DNA of 64,000 nucleotides. It comes from Alloyangia pacifica. Lineage in GTDB: Bacteria > Pseudomonadota > Alphaproteobacteria > Rhodobacterales > Rhodobacteraceae. The translations under genes were made by a program, and so were the position numbers. Below, piece by piece: positions 28,312-37,747 of this stretch; the stretch's first letter is position 1; each line of letters begins with the position of its first letter. The stretch is from the NCBI RefSeq assembly GCF_900116195.1, contig NZ_FOZW01000007.1, positions 1-64,000 on the forward strand, given 5' to 3'. The notes under the pieces were generated by a model. The model saw only the letters and a list, made by a program, of their open reading frames with translations. It had not been told where the DNA came from and searched no databases.

Positions 28312-29402
28312 GGGCCGCCCCTCCACCCACGCCGAGCGCGCGCGCGCATCTCTTCCGAAAAGCGGATGGCCGCGGCCACCGGACGGTAGAACTCCGGCGC
28401 GATCTCATGGCCGATCTCGGTCGTGGCGTAAAGCGCGCGCGCGGTGACTGGATCGGAATGCAGCGGCACCCCGTGCTCCACCGCGATCTCACGCATGCGC
28501 CGGGCGATCTCGTCCCGGCCCTTGGCAATGCACTTGGGGGCCGAACCAGGGGCGCGGCTCCATTGCAGGGCGACCGCGACATGGGTCGGGTTGGTGATCA
28601 CCACGTCGGCGCGCGGCAGCTCGGCGATCATGCGGCTCAGCGCGATCTCCTGCGCCCGAGCCCGCCGCTGCTGCTTGTACAGCGGATCCCCCTCGGCCTC
28701 TTTCTGTTCGTCGCGCAGCTCCTTCTGGGACATTCGGTTGCGACGCAGATGCTCGGCCCGCTGCCAGAGCTGATCGAGCCCGCCGAGCGCCAGCGCCACA
28801 AACACGGCGAGCCCCAGCAAATCGCGCATGAGACGTGCCAGGAGCTGCGCCGCCTCTCCGGGCGCGAGAGCAACGCTGGCGGCGATCTGTTCGAGCCGCG
28901 ACGACAGGAACAGGCCCAGCACCGAGGAATAGAGACAGAGCTTTCCCAGGCTCTTGGAAAACTCGAAAAGACCGCGCCGCCCATACTTGTTGCGCGCGTT
29001 CTCCAGCGGCGAGAGCCGTTCGATCTTCGGCATCAGCTTCGACGGGGTGAAGACAAGACCGCGCGTTGCAAGAAGCGCCAAAAGCACCGCGAGCCCGGGA
29101 ACCAGCAGCCAGGGCCAGATCGCGCCGAGCACATCGCCCATCAGCCCACCGACGATGGCCGCGGCGGGCTCGTCGAAGAACAGCGGGATCAGCCGGTCCG
29201 GTCGGTCGATCGGCGCGACCAGCAGCGCGCCGAACCCGTGGAGCGCGCCGGGTCCCGCCGCAAAGGCCACCAGCAGCAGCCCGAGGTAGGCCGCCGCGGT
29301 GAGCAGGTCCGGCGCACGCGCGATGTCGCCCTTGCGCCGCGCCTCCGCCAGCTTGTGCGGCGACGGCTCGTGGCTCTTTTCTGCTCCGTCTTCCCCCGCC
29401 AT
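28308..29402 (-). CDS. flhB: Flagellar export switch protein FlhB
   Basis: Inner-membrane export protein that switches substrate specificity after hook completion. 364 residues. The N terminus is AEKSHEPSPHKLAEARRKGD, the classic FlhB start. Four membrane helices lie between about 30 and 215. The cytoplasmic domain carries the autocleavage motif NPTH (271-274) in VVITNPTHVAVAL. FliK, its partner in the switch, is encoded at 15.5-17.6 kb. Starts 6 bp after fliR and overlaps the next gene. Confidence 0.97.
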   Translation of the reverse strand: MAGEDGAEKSHEPSPHKLAEARRKGDIARAPDLLTAAAYLGLLLVAFAAGPGALHGFGALLVAPIDRPDRLIPLFFDEPAAAIVGGLMGDVLGAIWPWLLVPGLAVLLALLATRGLVFTPSKLMPKIERLSPLENARNKYGRRGLFEFSKSLGKLCLYSSVLGLFLSSRLEQIAASVALAPGEAAQLLARLMRDLLGLAVFVALALGGLDQLWQRAEHLRRNRMSQKELRDEQKEAEGDPLYKQQRRARAQEIALSRMIAELPRADVVITNPTHVAVALQWSRAPGSAPKCIAKGRDEIARRMREIAVEHGVPLHSDPVTARALYATTEIGHEIAPEFYRPVAAAIRFSEEMRARARRGWRGGP

Positions 29403-29408
29403 GCCGCA

Positions 29409-30176
29409 TCACCGGAATGGGTTCGACAGGAAACTGTCGAGCGCCGACATCCATGCCGCCAGCAGCGCCGGAGCCACCAGCGCCATCAGCGCCACCGCCC
29501 CCAGGGTGATCACCGGCGCGCCGACAAAGGCAACCATCAGCTGCGGCATCGCCTTGTTGATGAAGCCCAGCGTCAGGTTGTAGAGCGCCGAGAGGATCAC
29601 GAAGGGGGCTGCCAGCGAGAAGGCCAACGCAAAGGCACGGCTGGCTTCTGCGCGGCTGACCGCCGCCAGCACCGCCAAATCGGGAAGCCTCAGCGGCGGC
29701 ATCAACTCGTAGGAGAGGATGAGAAAGGCCACCGCCTTGATGTGAAATCCGGTCACCATGAGCAGCGCCAGCGCGGCGACGCTGAGCACATGCCCCAGGG
29801 CCGGCATCGGCTCGGTCGCGGCGTTTCCAAGCAGCTGCGAGAGCGAGGTCGCCTGCGCGGCGATGGTGCCCGCGGTCTGCAGCGCAAAGACAAAGAGCCG
29901 CAGCATCAGACCGAGGAAAAGCCCGACGGGTGTTTCGCTTGCCAGGGCGCGCAGAAATTGGGCCAGCGAGGGCGGATCCGTCGGCAGCATCGGGCCAACC
30001 GCCGGAAGCATCGCGGCGCTGATCAGCATGGCCAGCATCAGCCGCAGGCGCGGCGGCACCCAGGTTTCCCCGAGCCCCGGCAGCGCGAAGAGCGCGGCAC
30101 CGACCCTCAGCAGGATCAGCAGCCCCAGCCAGAGGCCCTGCGTGCCGAGATCGACCAGCGCGCCGAGCCCGGTCAT
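29409..30176 (-). CDS. fliR: Flagellar export gate protein FliR
   Basis: Polytopic inner-membrane subunit of the export gate, 255 residues with about six hydrophobic helices. It begins MTGLGALVDLGTQGLWLGLL. Conserved features include RVGAALFALPGLGETWVPP and the loop FLSNPF near the C terminus. The start at 30176 overlaps the flhA stop by 4 bases (ATGA), which rules out the longer frame reaching into flhA. Confidence 0.95.
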   Translation of the reverse strand: MTGLGALVDLGTQGLWLGLLILLRVGAALFALPGLGETWVPPRLRLMLAMLISAAMLPAVGPMLPTDPPSLAQFLRALASETPVGLFLGLMLRLFVFALQTAGTIAAQATSLSQLLGNAATEPMPALGHVLSVAALALLMVTGFHIKAVAFLILSYELMPPLRLPDLAVLAAVSRAEASRAFALAFSLAAPFVILSALYNLTLGFINKAMPQLMVAFVGAPVITLGAVALMALVAPALLAAWMSALDSFLSNPFR

Positions 30177-32257
30177 GCGACCACCAGCCCGACCAGCGCC
30201 GGGCGTGCCTCGAGGCCGATCTCCTCGAAAGACAGGACCGGGGTTGCCAGCCCCTTGGCCGCCATGATGGTTCGCAGGAAGCGGCGCCGGCGCGACGAGG
30301 TGACCAGCGCGGGGTAGATGCCGCGTGCGCCGGCGTTGCCCACCTCTTCGGCAATGCCGCGGGTCAGCGCCTCGAAGGTCTCGGGCGGCAGCGCCACGTC
30401 CAGCACGCCGCGCCCGCCATCGACCTGGTGGCTTGCAAAGGTCTCCTCCCATTCCGCCGCCAGCTGGATCAGCGGGATCGTCCCGTCCTCGCGGCGCATG
30501 CCGGCGACGAGCTGGAAGCCGAGCCGCTGACGCACGTGCTCGCAGATCGCCTCGGGCGCGGTTTGCTGTCCGCGCATCTCGGCGACCGCCTCGAGGATCA
30601 GCGGCATGTTGCGGATGCTCACCTGTTCCTCGAGCAGCAGGCGCAGCACCGCGTGCAGCGTGTCGATCTGCACCTTGTCGGGGATCAGCTCGTCGAGCAG
30701 CCGGCGATTGGCCTCGGCCCGCGCCGCATCGGAGAGCGAGACCATCTCGTCGAGCAGACGGCGCAGCGCCTTGAGCGTCAGAAGTCGGCCGAAGTTGCGC
30801 TTGATCACCTCCAGAAGATGCGTCGCCAGCACCTCGGCCGGGGTAACAATGGTAACGCCGGTGAGCGCAGCACGGTCCTGCTCCTCGGGGCGGATCCAGC
30901 GGGCCGGGGCGCCGTAAACGGGTTCGGTCACGTCGCGCCCATCGGGCAGCGCGCGGGCATCGTCAGGCACCAGCGCCAGCACCAAGTCCGGGTTCAGCTC
31001 GCCGCGCGCCACCTCGACCCCGTGCACGAGGATCACGTAGACCCCGGTGGCCAGCGCCGGCGCGTCGGTGAGCCGGATCTCGGGCAGGATCAGCCCGTAG
31101 CTCGCGGCCACGTGCCGCCGCATGTTGGCGATGCGGATATCCAGCCCGGTGCCCGGATCCAGCACCATGTTCACCAGGTCGGGCGCGAATTCGAGGTGAA
31201 TCTCGTCAAGGTCCAGAACGTCCCCGATGGGCCGCTCGCGCGGCGTCTCCGGGAAGGACTCCGGTGGTGCGGACTCGGCCTTCAGAAGGCGCCCCCGCAT
31301 CCGCAGCGCCAGCGCGCCCAGCGTCGCGGCCCCCAGCATGAAGGGCACGAACGGCAGCCCCGGCACCAGCGCGAAGAGCGCCATCAGCACGCTGACGGTG
31401 CCCAGCGCCGCCGGGTGACGTGCCAGCTGCCCGGCGACCGCCACATCGGTCGCCCCTGTCGCTCCGCCCCTCGCCAGCAGCAGACCCGAGGCGATCGAGA
31501 TGATCACCGCTGGAATCTGCGAAACCAGCCCGTCGCCGACGGTCAGGATCGCGTAGGTCTCAAAGGCGTTTCCCGGCGCCATGCCATGCACGAAGACGCC
31601 CATGATCATGCCCATCACGAGGTTCAGCAGGGTGATCAGCAGCCCGGCAACGGCATCGCCCTTGACGAACTTGGACGCGCCGTCGAGCGAGCCGAAAAAG
31701 GTCGTCTCCTGCTGTTCGCGCTCGCGCCTGACCTTTGCCTCGGCATGGTCGATTGCCCCGGCAGACATGTCGCTGTCGATCGCCAGCTGCTTGCCGGGCA
31801 TGCCGTCGAGCGCGAAACGCGCGCCGACCTCGGCCATGCGCGCGGCGCCCTTGGTGATCACCGCGAAATTCACGATCATCAGCACGCCGAAGACCACGAG
31901 GCCCAGGAAGACGCTGCCGCCCATGACGAAATTGGCAAAACCCTCGATCACGTCGCCGGCGGCGCCCGTCCCGGTGTGGCCCTGGCCGATGATCAGCTTG
32001 GTCGAGCTGACGTTGAGCGACAGACGCAGCATGAGCGAGCCGAGCAGGATCGTCGGGAAGGAAGAGAAATCCAACGGCCGCTCGATGAACAGGGTGACGG
32101 TGAAGATCAGGATCGCCAGGCCGAAGGAGGCCGCCAGCCCGAGGTCGAGCACCAGAGACGGCATTGGCAGGATCATCATCACGATGATCGCCATCAGCGC
32201 CACGGCCAGCAGAACCGTGGGCTTGAACAGGCTGGGGGCGGCGACGGGTTCGGTCAC
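30173..32257 (-). CDS. flhA: Flagellar export protein FlhA
   Basis: Largest export gate component, forming a nonameric ring. 694 residues. The membrane half (about 1-320) has eight helices and the conserved LILIFTVTLFIERPLDFSSFPTILL-type region (seen as IERPLDFSSFPTILLGSLML) and NVSSTKLII. The FHIPEP-like loop contains AKVRREREQQETTFFGSLDG with GASKFVKGDA. The cytoplasmic half (about 330-694) docks chaperone-substrate complexes. 3 bp after the lytic transglycosylase start-side neighbour and overlapping fliR. Confidence 0.97.
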   Translation of the reverse strand: MTEPVAAPSLFKPTVLLAVALMAIIVMMILPMPSLVLDLGLAASFGLAILIFTVTLFIERPLDFSSFPTILLGSLMLRLSLNVSSTKLIIGQGHTGTGAAGDVIEGFANFVMGGSVFLGLVVFGVLMIVNFAVITKGAARMAEVGARFALDGMPGKQLAIDSDMSAGAIDHAEAKVRREREQQETTFFGSLDGASKFVKGDAVAGLLITLLNLVMGMIMGVFVHGMAPGNAFETYAILTVGDGLVSQIPAVIISIASGLLLARGGATGATDVAVAGQLARHPAALGTVSVLMALFALVPGLPFVPFMLGAATLGALALRMRGRLLKAESAPPESFPETPRERPIGDVLDLDEIHLEFAPDLVNMVLDPGTGLDIRIANMRRHVAASYGLILPEIRLTDAPALATGVYVILVHGVEVARGELNPDLVLALVPDDARALPDGRDVTEPVYGAPARWIRPEEQDRAALTGVTIVTPAEVLATHLLEVIKRNFGRLLTLKALRRLLDEMVSLSDAARAEANRRLLDELIPDKVQIDTLHAVLRLLLEEQVSIRNMPLILEAVAEMRGQQTAPEAICEHVRQRLGFQLVAGMRREDGTIPLIQLAAEWEETFASHQVDGGRGVLDVALPPETFEALTRGIAEEVGNAGARGIYPALVTSSRRRRFLRTIMAAKGLATPVLSFEEIGLEARPALVGLVVA

Positions 32258-32260
32258 GGC

Positions 32261-33031
32261 TCAGCCCCCGGCCCTGCCGCGCAGGTCGAGGAAGGGGCGC
32301 AGGCCGCGGCCCAGCGGTGTCAGAGACCCCGCGGCACGCTGCCCCTCGCCGATCAGAAGCGGAAAGCGGTTCACCAACGGGGCGTTGGCTCCGGGAGACG
32401 CGACCGGCGCGTCATCGAGCGCGGCCCGCACGGCGCGGTACCGGGCGATGTAGCGGTCCGCAAATTTCGGCGTGCGGCTGTGATAGGCTGCCACGGCGCG
32501 GTCCCAATCGCCCCGCTCCGCCCGCAGGCGCTTGAGAAACCTGGCGGCGTAGGCCGCGTTTTCCTCAGGATCGAACATCTCGTCGGTGGAGGGAAAGGCG
32601 CCTCCGTGCCAGCGCAGGTTGACCTGAAAACAGCCAATATCCATGTTCCGACGCCCGCGCGCCACCTGTGCGGCGGCAAAGGCGCGGGCCTCGGCCGCGC
32701 TGTCGAACCAATAGCCGTCACCGCCCAGATTTACGGTCCACGGCCAGGGCTGGAGCACGCCGTCACGGCGGCGCCCGGTTTCGACCCGCGTGACAGCGCG
32801 CATCACCGGCAGCGGCACCCCCAGGGCGCGCGCGGCCACCATCGCGGCCCGGTCACAGCGCTGCGCATCCCCGGTGGCGGCACGCCCGGCATCTGCCAGC
32901 CCCCAAAGCAACAGCCATACGAGCGCCAGTACGAGGCACCGCACCCGCGCGGCGGCAAGACTTCGGAGTCGCCGCAAGTCGAGGCTTGCCGCATCGTACC
33001 GAAAGACCGTTCTGGCTCTTGTTTCCGTCAT
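32261..33031 (-). CDS. Lytic transglycosylase (SLT domain), probably flagellar
   Basis: A 256-residue exported protein. The N-terminal hydrophobic segment (about residues 28-45, VRCLVLALVWLLLWGLA) is a signal peptide or anchor. The SLT-type lysozyme-like domain spans about 60-190: VMRAVTRVETGRR carries the catalytic Glu, and NMDIGCFQVNLRWHGGAF matches the GxxQVNxxWH signature. In Rhodobacter sphaeroides a dedicated flagellar SltF opens peptidoglycan for the rod; the FlgJ-like protein here lacks a muramidase domain, so this is the likely substitute. Start chosen at the ATG at 33031; a longer frame begins at 33091. Confidence 0.8.
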   Translation of the reverse strand: MTETRARTVFRYDAASLDLRRLRSLAAARVRCLVLALVWLLLWGLADAGRAATGDAQRCDRAAMVAARALGVPLPVMRAVTRVETGRRRDGVLQPWPWTVNLGGDGYWFDSAAEARAFAAAQVARGRRNMDIGCFQVNLRWHGGAFPSTDEMFDPEENAAYAARFLKRLRAERGDWDRAVAAYHSRTPKFADRYIARYRAVRAALDDAPVASPGANAPLVNRFPLLIGEGQRAAGSLTPLGRGLRPFLDLRGRAGG

Positions 33032-33126
33032 TCCGCATCCTGCAGACTGCTCCGCCGGTCTAGGCGGATTCGCTTTCGATTTCCTTTCCACGCCTATCCC
33101 GCCGGCAGACCTTTTTCCTGCCTCAG

Positions 33127-33165
33127 CCCCTACATCACGCCCCTACATCACGCCCCTGCATCCCG
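33127..33165. repeat. Three 13-bp tandem repeats
   Basis: CCCCTACATCACG twice, then CCCCTGCATCCCG, in the gap between the large exported protein gene and the transglycosylase gene. Confidence 0.9.
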
Positions 33166-33193
33166 CCTCAGCGCCCTGCCCCCAGAACGCCCC

Positions 33194-35692
33194 TCAAAAC
33201 TCGGGCAGCGCACTCCCGGCCAGCAGCGCGCGGACCGTGTCGATGGTATCCTGTCCGCTCTCGGCCAAGGCCTTGCCCTGTGCCAGCGACAATGGGCCGA
33301 GGTCGGGCGGTGCGGCCTGGGCAAGCGCCGCGGCCTCCGCCCGCAGCGGATCGACACCACCCGCGGTCGCATCGAGATCCCCCGCAAGCCATGCGAGCCG
33401 GGCAGCGTTCTCGGCGTCTCCAAGCTCGGCATAGGCAGTGCGGGCGAAGTCATAGTCTCCCATCGCCTCGCGCGCCGCGGCCCGCAGGCGCAGCACGTCA
33501 TTGCCCTGTAGGCCGATCAGGGCGATTTCCGCTTCTTCCGGCTGCTGCTGCGCGAGCTTTCCGCGCGCCTGCAACAGCCGCCAGTCGTGCAGCTGCCCGG
33601 GCGGCGCGGGACCGGCCAGCCATGTGCCGGCTGCCTCGGGCAGCCCGAGCGCCAGCAAGCGATCCGCGATCCGCAGGGCCAGGCGCGGCGATGCCGGCGC
33701 CAGCGCAATGTTTTCCGGATCCATCGCGTGGCGCAGGAACTTGCCGTCATCTCCCGCATCGGTGAGCGCGCCCAGCGCCTCGGTCCGGGCCTGCAGAGCC
33801 GTCTCGGTGGCCACGTCGCCGGGGGCAGCGATCTCGGCAAAAGCACGGTCGAACTCGCCGCTCGCCCAGGCCGCACGCACGTGCGTCAGCCAGAGCGTAT
33901 CACGCGCGTCGGTGGTGCGCCGCTCGGTGCTATAAGCCGCGGTCAGATCAACCATGCCGGGCGCCACCGGCTGGCCCTCCTCTGCGGCAAGCTCGATGCT
34001 TTCGACCGCCGCGGCCACGCCCAGCTCCCCGGGCGCGGCGATCAGCTCGGACAGGAGCGCCCCCGCCTCCGCGGGGTTGCCGCTGGCGCGGGCGATGCGC
34101 GCCGAAGCGAGCTGCATCTCCTCGGTGCTGCGCCCGAGTGCCCGGGCGAGCCGCGAGAGGACATTTCGGGCCGCATCGTTGTGCCTTTCTTCGACGAGAC
34201 GTTCCGCCAGCCTCGGCCCCAGGGACTGCCGCAGGCCGAGCGGCAGCTCCTCGAAGGCACTCATGACCGCGGGGATCGCGATCTCCGCGTTTTCGGGCAA
34301 ACCCCGCGCCCCGAGCACCGCCCAGAGCGCGGCACGACCCGGACATTCGCTCTGTCCGGCGAAAACGCCCGCGGGATCGCTGCCGCCCTCGCTCAGCGTC
34401 GCCAGTGTCATGAGCACCGGGTCGGGAAGGTCATCCTCGAGCCGCAACAGTGCCCGCGCCTCGGCGCCGAAGCCGAGAGACACGTAGAGCCGCGCCAGAT
34501 CGCGCTGCACCGCACCATCGACCCGGTCGAACTCGCCCAAAAGCCGGCCGCGCAGCTCTCCGATCCGCGCAACGGCCCCGGCCTCGCCGCCAGTCCCGAA
34601 CCAGCCCGGGACATCGAGCCGCCGGTCATCGAGACAGGCGCGCTGGCCGCCGATCCGCAGCACCGAGGAGGAGCCGAATCCCTGGGCGGGAGACCCGGTG
34701 ACCAGCTCGGCGCCGAGCGGGTCGCTGGTCGGGGCACTCGTCTGGGCACTGCTCTGGGCCGAAGGCTGCACGCCGCCTGTACCGGGAACCGCCTCGCCCC
34801 GGTTCGCGGTCTCCGACGGGGCGCGCCCGGGGCCATCGGCGTCGAGCAAGCCCTGGGTCGCCCCAAGCGCGAGTTGTTCGGCAAGCGCGCGGCCGAAGTC
34901 GTCGGCGATCTCGCGCTCGGCCTGCGTCGCCTCGGCCTGTGCCGCCAATGCCGGCCCCGGGTCGAAGACCGGCAAGAGGGAACGCGCCCCTGCCGCATCG
35001 GACAGGCCCGGGAGAAGCCCAAGATCAACCCCGGCGCCAGCTGCTCCAGCGGCCGCGCCCTCCTGGGCCGTCTGGGCCGTGGCGACAACGACCGCGGGCG
35101 CCTGCGCAAACCCCGGTCCAGCTTCCGGGCCAAACTCGGCGCCAGCCCCCTGTCCAGACCTCTGTCCAGACCTCTGTCCAGTCTCCGGTCCGGATGACGA
35201 CCCGGGCACCGTGCCGGGCGACGACACGGACGCGCGGAGCGCCTCTGTTGAAAACGCTGCAGGTGGCGCGGTCGGCCCGGGCAGCGGTTCGTCAGCGCGC
35301 CGTGCCCTGATGTCGAGCACCGCCATCCGACCGTCATGTTGCGACGCATCGACGATGCAGTCGCAGGCCAGGCGCAGTTCGAGTCCCCTGCCGCCGTCCA
35401 GCGCGGTCACTTCCGAGAGACGCTCGCCTCCGATCCTCCGGAAGACACCATCGAGCGCAAAATCGAAGCCCGCACTGTCCAGTTCGATCCGGTAGATACG
35501 CTCCGCCGCGACCTTTCCCTGCCAACCGACACCGGCAGGGAGATCGAGCACCAGCCGCGTGAAGCCTGCATGTTCGCCACTGCGCACCTCGATCGTCTGA
35601 GCGACCACGGCGCACGGCAGCAAGGCGAACAGGCAGCACAGGCGGCACAGGCGCGCGATGCCTCTGGCGGTTCGACGACAGGCGCGCCTCAT
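33194..35692 (-). CDS. Large exported protein coupled to motA (MotC-like position)
   Basis: An 832-residue protein with an Arg-rich start and hydrophobic signal sequence (about 11-32) ending VVAQT. Residues about 33-125 form an AMIN-like beta domain (FTRLVLDLPAGVGWQGKV, then RIYRIELDSAGFDFAL), as in peptidoglycan/pilus-binding proteins. A Pro/Gly/Ser/Gln-rich linker (about 130-310) includes a GQRSGQRSGQ repeat. The rest (about 350-832) is an Ala/Leu/Glu-rich helical-repeat region of TPR type (LLQARGKLAQQQPEEAEIAL, YDFARTAYAELGDAENAARL). Its ATG overlaps the motA stop, so it probably serves the stator in the periplasm. Similar genes are labelled MotC-like or chemotaxis protein; homology to rhizobial MotC is not shown here. 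Confidence 0.75.
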   Translation of the reverse strand: MRRACRRTARGIARLCRLCCLFALLPCAVVAQTIEVRSGEHAGFTRLVLDLPAGVGWQGKVAAERIYRIELDSAGFDFALDGVFRRIGGERLSEVTALDGGRGLELRLACDCIVDASQHDGRMAVLDIRARRADEPLPGPTAPPAAFSTEALRASVSSPGTVPGSSSGPETGQRSGQRSGQGAGAEFGPEAGPGFAQAPAVVVATAQTAQEGAAAGAAGAGVDLGLLPGLSDAAGARSLLPVFDPGPALAAQAEATQAEREIADDFGRALAEQLALGATQGLLDADGPGRAPSETANRGEAVPGTGGVQPSAQSSAQTSAPTSDPLGAELVTGSPAQGFGSSSVLRIGGQRACLDDRRLDVPGWFGTGGEAGAVARIGELRGRLLGEFDRVDGAVQRDLARLYVSLGFGAEARALLRLEDDLPDPVLMTLATLSEGGSDPAGVFAGQSECPGRAALWAVLGARGLPENAEIAIPAVMSAFEELPLGLRQSLGPRLAERLVEERHNDAARNVLSRLARALGRSTEEMQLASARIARASGNPAEAGALLSELIAAPGELGVAAAVESIELAAEEGQPVAPGMVDLTAAYSTERRTTDARDTLWLTHVRAAWASGEFDRAFAEIAAPGDVATETALQARTEALGALTDAGDDGKFLRHAMDPENIALAPASPRLALRIADRLLALGLPEAAGTWLAGPAPPGQLHDWRLLQARGKLAQQQPEEAEIALIGLQGNDVLRLRAAAREAMGDYDFARTAYAELGDAENAARLAWLAGDLDATAGGVDPLRAEAAALAQAAPPDLGPLSLAQGKALAESGQDTIDTVRALLAGSALPEF
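35152..35183. repeat. Nearly three 12-bp tandem repeats within the linker
   Basis: CTGTCCAGACCT twice plus CTGTCCAG, encoding the GQRSGQRSGQ stretch on the minus strand. In frame, so its length can vary without disruption. Confidence 0.85.
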
Positions 35693-36558
35693 GCCGCCTC
35701 CTGCTTGACCGATTTCAGCGCCTCCTCGAGATCGACGAAGCTTGGCCGGAAATGCGCCGGTGTGTTCTGGCGGCCGACCTCGATGCAGATGTTGGTTGCG
35801 TGGTTGTGCAAGTTGGCCACCAGCACCTCGCGGATCAGCTTGTAGAAATGCAGGTCCTCTCCGACCACGGATTTCACCTTGTTGGCGAAGGGCCCCATGA
35901 ACCCATAGGCGAGGAAAACCCCGAGGAAGGTGCCCACCAGCGCGCCGCCGATCAGCTTGCCCAGCACCTCCGGCGGCTGATCGATCGAGGCCATGGTCTT
36001 GATCACCCCGAGCACCGCCGCCACGATCCCCAGCGCCGGCAGGGAGTCCGCCATGCTCTGCAGCGCGTGGCTGGAATGCATGAGATGCTCCTCCATCGCC
36101 TCGATGCGCTTGTCGAGCACCTCCTCGACCTGGTGCGGATCGTCGTAGTTCATCGACATCGACCGCATGGTGTCGCAAATCAGTTCGATGGCGACCTTGT
36201 CGGACTGGATCTTGGGGTATTTCGAGAAGATCGCCGACTCGCCCGGCGATTCCACGTGTTCCTCGATCGCCACGGGGCTCTGCCGCGCAAGCTTGATCAG
36301 CTCGAAGAGCAGGCACAGCAACTCCTTGTAGTCGCCGGGTTTCCATTTCACCCCCTTGAACACCTTGCCGATGTCCTTGAGCGTGTGCTTCACCACGCCG
36401 CCATCATTGCCGAGCAGGAAAGCTCCAGCCGCCGCCCCGCCGATCATCATCATCTCGAAGGGCAGCGACTTTATGATGATCGCCATCTTGCCCCCCGCGG
36501 CCAGGTAGCCGCCGAAGACCATGCCGAAGATGACAACTATGCCGATGATGCCGAGCAT
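35689..36558 (-). CDS. motA: Flagellar motor stator protein MotA
   Basis: Proton-channel subunit of the stator, 289 residues with four membrane helices (about 1-20, 32-50, 165-190, 200-225). Characteristic segments: GGAAAGAFLLGN, the cytoplasmic loop with SDKVAIELICDTMRSM, and PALGIVAAVLGVIKTMA followed by GGALVGTFLGVFLAYGFMGP. Its partner motB is encoded upstream at 41.9-42.7 kb, separated by flgE-K-L-I. Overlaps the large exported protein gene by 4 bases. Confidence 0.97.
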   Translation of the reverse strand: MLGIIGIVVIFGMVFGGYLAAGGKMAIIIKSLPFEMMMIGGAAAGAFLLGNDGGVVKHTLKDIGKVFKGVKWKPGDYKELLCLLFELIKLARQSPVAIEEHVESPGESAIFSKYPKIQSDKVAIELICDTMRSMSMNYDDPHQVEEVLDKRIEAMEEHLMHSSHALQSMADSLPALGIVAAVLGVIKTMASIDQPPEVLGKLIGGALVGTFLGVFLAYGFMGPFANKVKSVVGEDLHFYKLIREVLVANLHNHATNICIEVGRQNTPAHFRPSFVDLEEALKSVKQEAA

Positions 36559-36622
36559 CCGGTGACTCCTTCACCCCTGGTTTTCAGCAACTGCCGGTGC
36601 GGCGAACGGCCCGCCGCCCGGC

Positions 36623-37747
36623 TCACATGACGACGAATTCCGCATGAAGCGCGCCCGCCGCCTTGATGCTCTTGAGTATGTCGATCATGTCGCGCGGCGA
36701 GACGCCCAGCGCATTGAGCCCGGCGATCACCTCGGAGAGCGAGGTCCCGCCCGGGACCTCGGCAAGGCCGATGCCCGGCTCCTCGACGATCTCCGCATTG
36801 GTGCGGGGCACGACGATGGTCTCGCCCTCGGCAAAGGGGTTGGGCTGTACCACCAGCGGCGCCTCGTCGATGCGCAGTGTGAGATTGCCCTGCGAGACCG
36901 CGACCCGCGAGATGCGCACGTCCTCGCCCATGACGATGGTGCCGGAGCGCTGGTCGACCACCACCCGGGCGCGGCGCTGCGGCTGGACCGGCAGGTTCTC
37001 GATCGCCGCCACCGCCCGCGCCGGGGACCCTGCACCGGTCTGCCGCAGGTCGACCGACACCGTTCCTGCGTCGAGCATCTGGGCTGCGGCGGATCCGACC
37101 GCGGCGTTGATTGCCTGCTCGATCCGGCCCGCGGTGGTGAAATCCGGCTCCCTCAGGGCAAGACGCAACGTCGACAGCCGGGTGAAGTCGAACTCCACCT
37201 CGCGCTCGATCCGCGCCCCGGCCGGGATCACCCCGGAGGTGGGAACCCCCTGAACCACCCGCGCCGCGGCACCCTGCGCGTCGGCCCCGCCGGCAATCAC
37301 CGTGCCCTGCGCCACCGCGTAGATCTGCCCGTCAGCGGCATTCAACGGCGTCATGATCAGCGTGCCGCCAAGCAGGCTGCTGGCATCGCCGATCGCCGAG
37401 ACCGTCACGTCGATCTGGCTTCCGGCACGACCGAAGGGCGGCAACCGCCCTGTGACGAAAACCGCCGCCACGTTGCGCGGGCGGAACTGCTCTCCGGTGA
37501 CATTTACTCCGAGGCGCTCGAGGATGTTCTGCATGATCTCCTCGGTGAAGGGCGCATTGCGCAGCCCGTCGCCGGTACCATTCAGGCCGACCACCAGCCC
37601 GTAGCCAACCAGGTCGTTCGACCGCACCCCGTCCATCTCCACCAGATCCTTGATCCGCACCGCCTGCGCTGCCACCTGCGGCGCGGTGCCAAGCACGAGC
37701 GCGCCCAGCGCCAGGATCGTCAGGAGGCGGAGCCGCGCAGATCGCAT
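36623..37747 (-). CDS. flgI: Flagellar P-ring protein
   Basis: Periplasmic ring subunit, 374 residues with a cleaved signal peptide (about 1-28, ending VAAQA). The mature start VRIKDLVEMDGVRSNDLVGY and GLVVGLNGTGDGL is diagnostic. It ends SIKAAGALHAEFVVM. The initiator ATG overlaps the flgL stop by one base (TAATG). Its chaperone FlgA is encoded on the opposite strand. Confidence 0.97.
   Translation of the reverse strand: MRSARLRLLTILALGALVLGTAPQVAAQAVRIKDLVEMDGVRSNDLVGYGLVVGLNGTGDGLRNAPFTEEIMQNILERLGVNVTGEQFRPRNVAAVFVTGRLPPFGRAGSQIDVTVSAIGDASSLLGGTLIMTPLNAADGQIYAVAQGTVIAGGADAQGAAARVVQGVPTSGVIPAGARIEREVEFDFTRLSTLRLALREPDFTTAGRIEQAINAAVGSAAAQMLDAGTVSVDLRQTGAGSPARAVAAIENLPVQPQRRARVVVDQRSGTIVMGEDVRISRVAVSQGNLTLRIDEAPLVVQPNPFAEGETIVVPRTNAEIVEEPGIGLAEVPGGTSLSEVIAGLNALGVSPRDMIDILKSIKAAGALHAEFVVM

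Noticed and set aside
30428-33511. A 1027-codon open frame on the plus strand opposite flhA and the transglycosylase gene
   Set aside because: Low-complexity, His/Arg/Gln-rich composition typical of antisense frames in high-GC genes; both minus-strand genes are certain.
35693-36346. Long N-terminal extension of the 832-residue protein frame
   Set aside because: It overlaps motA in another frame; the ATG at 35692 overlaps the motA stop and is followed by a signal sequence.
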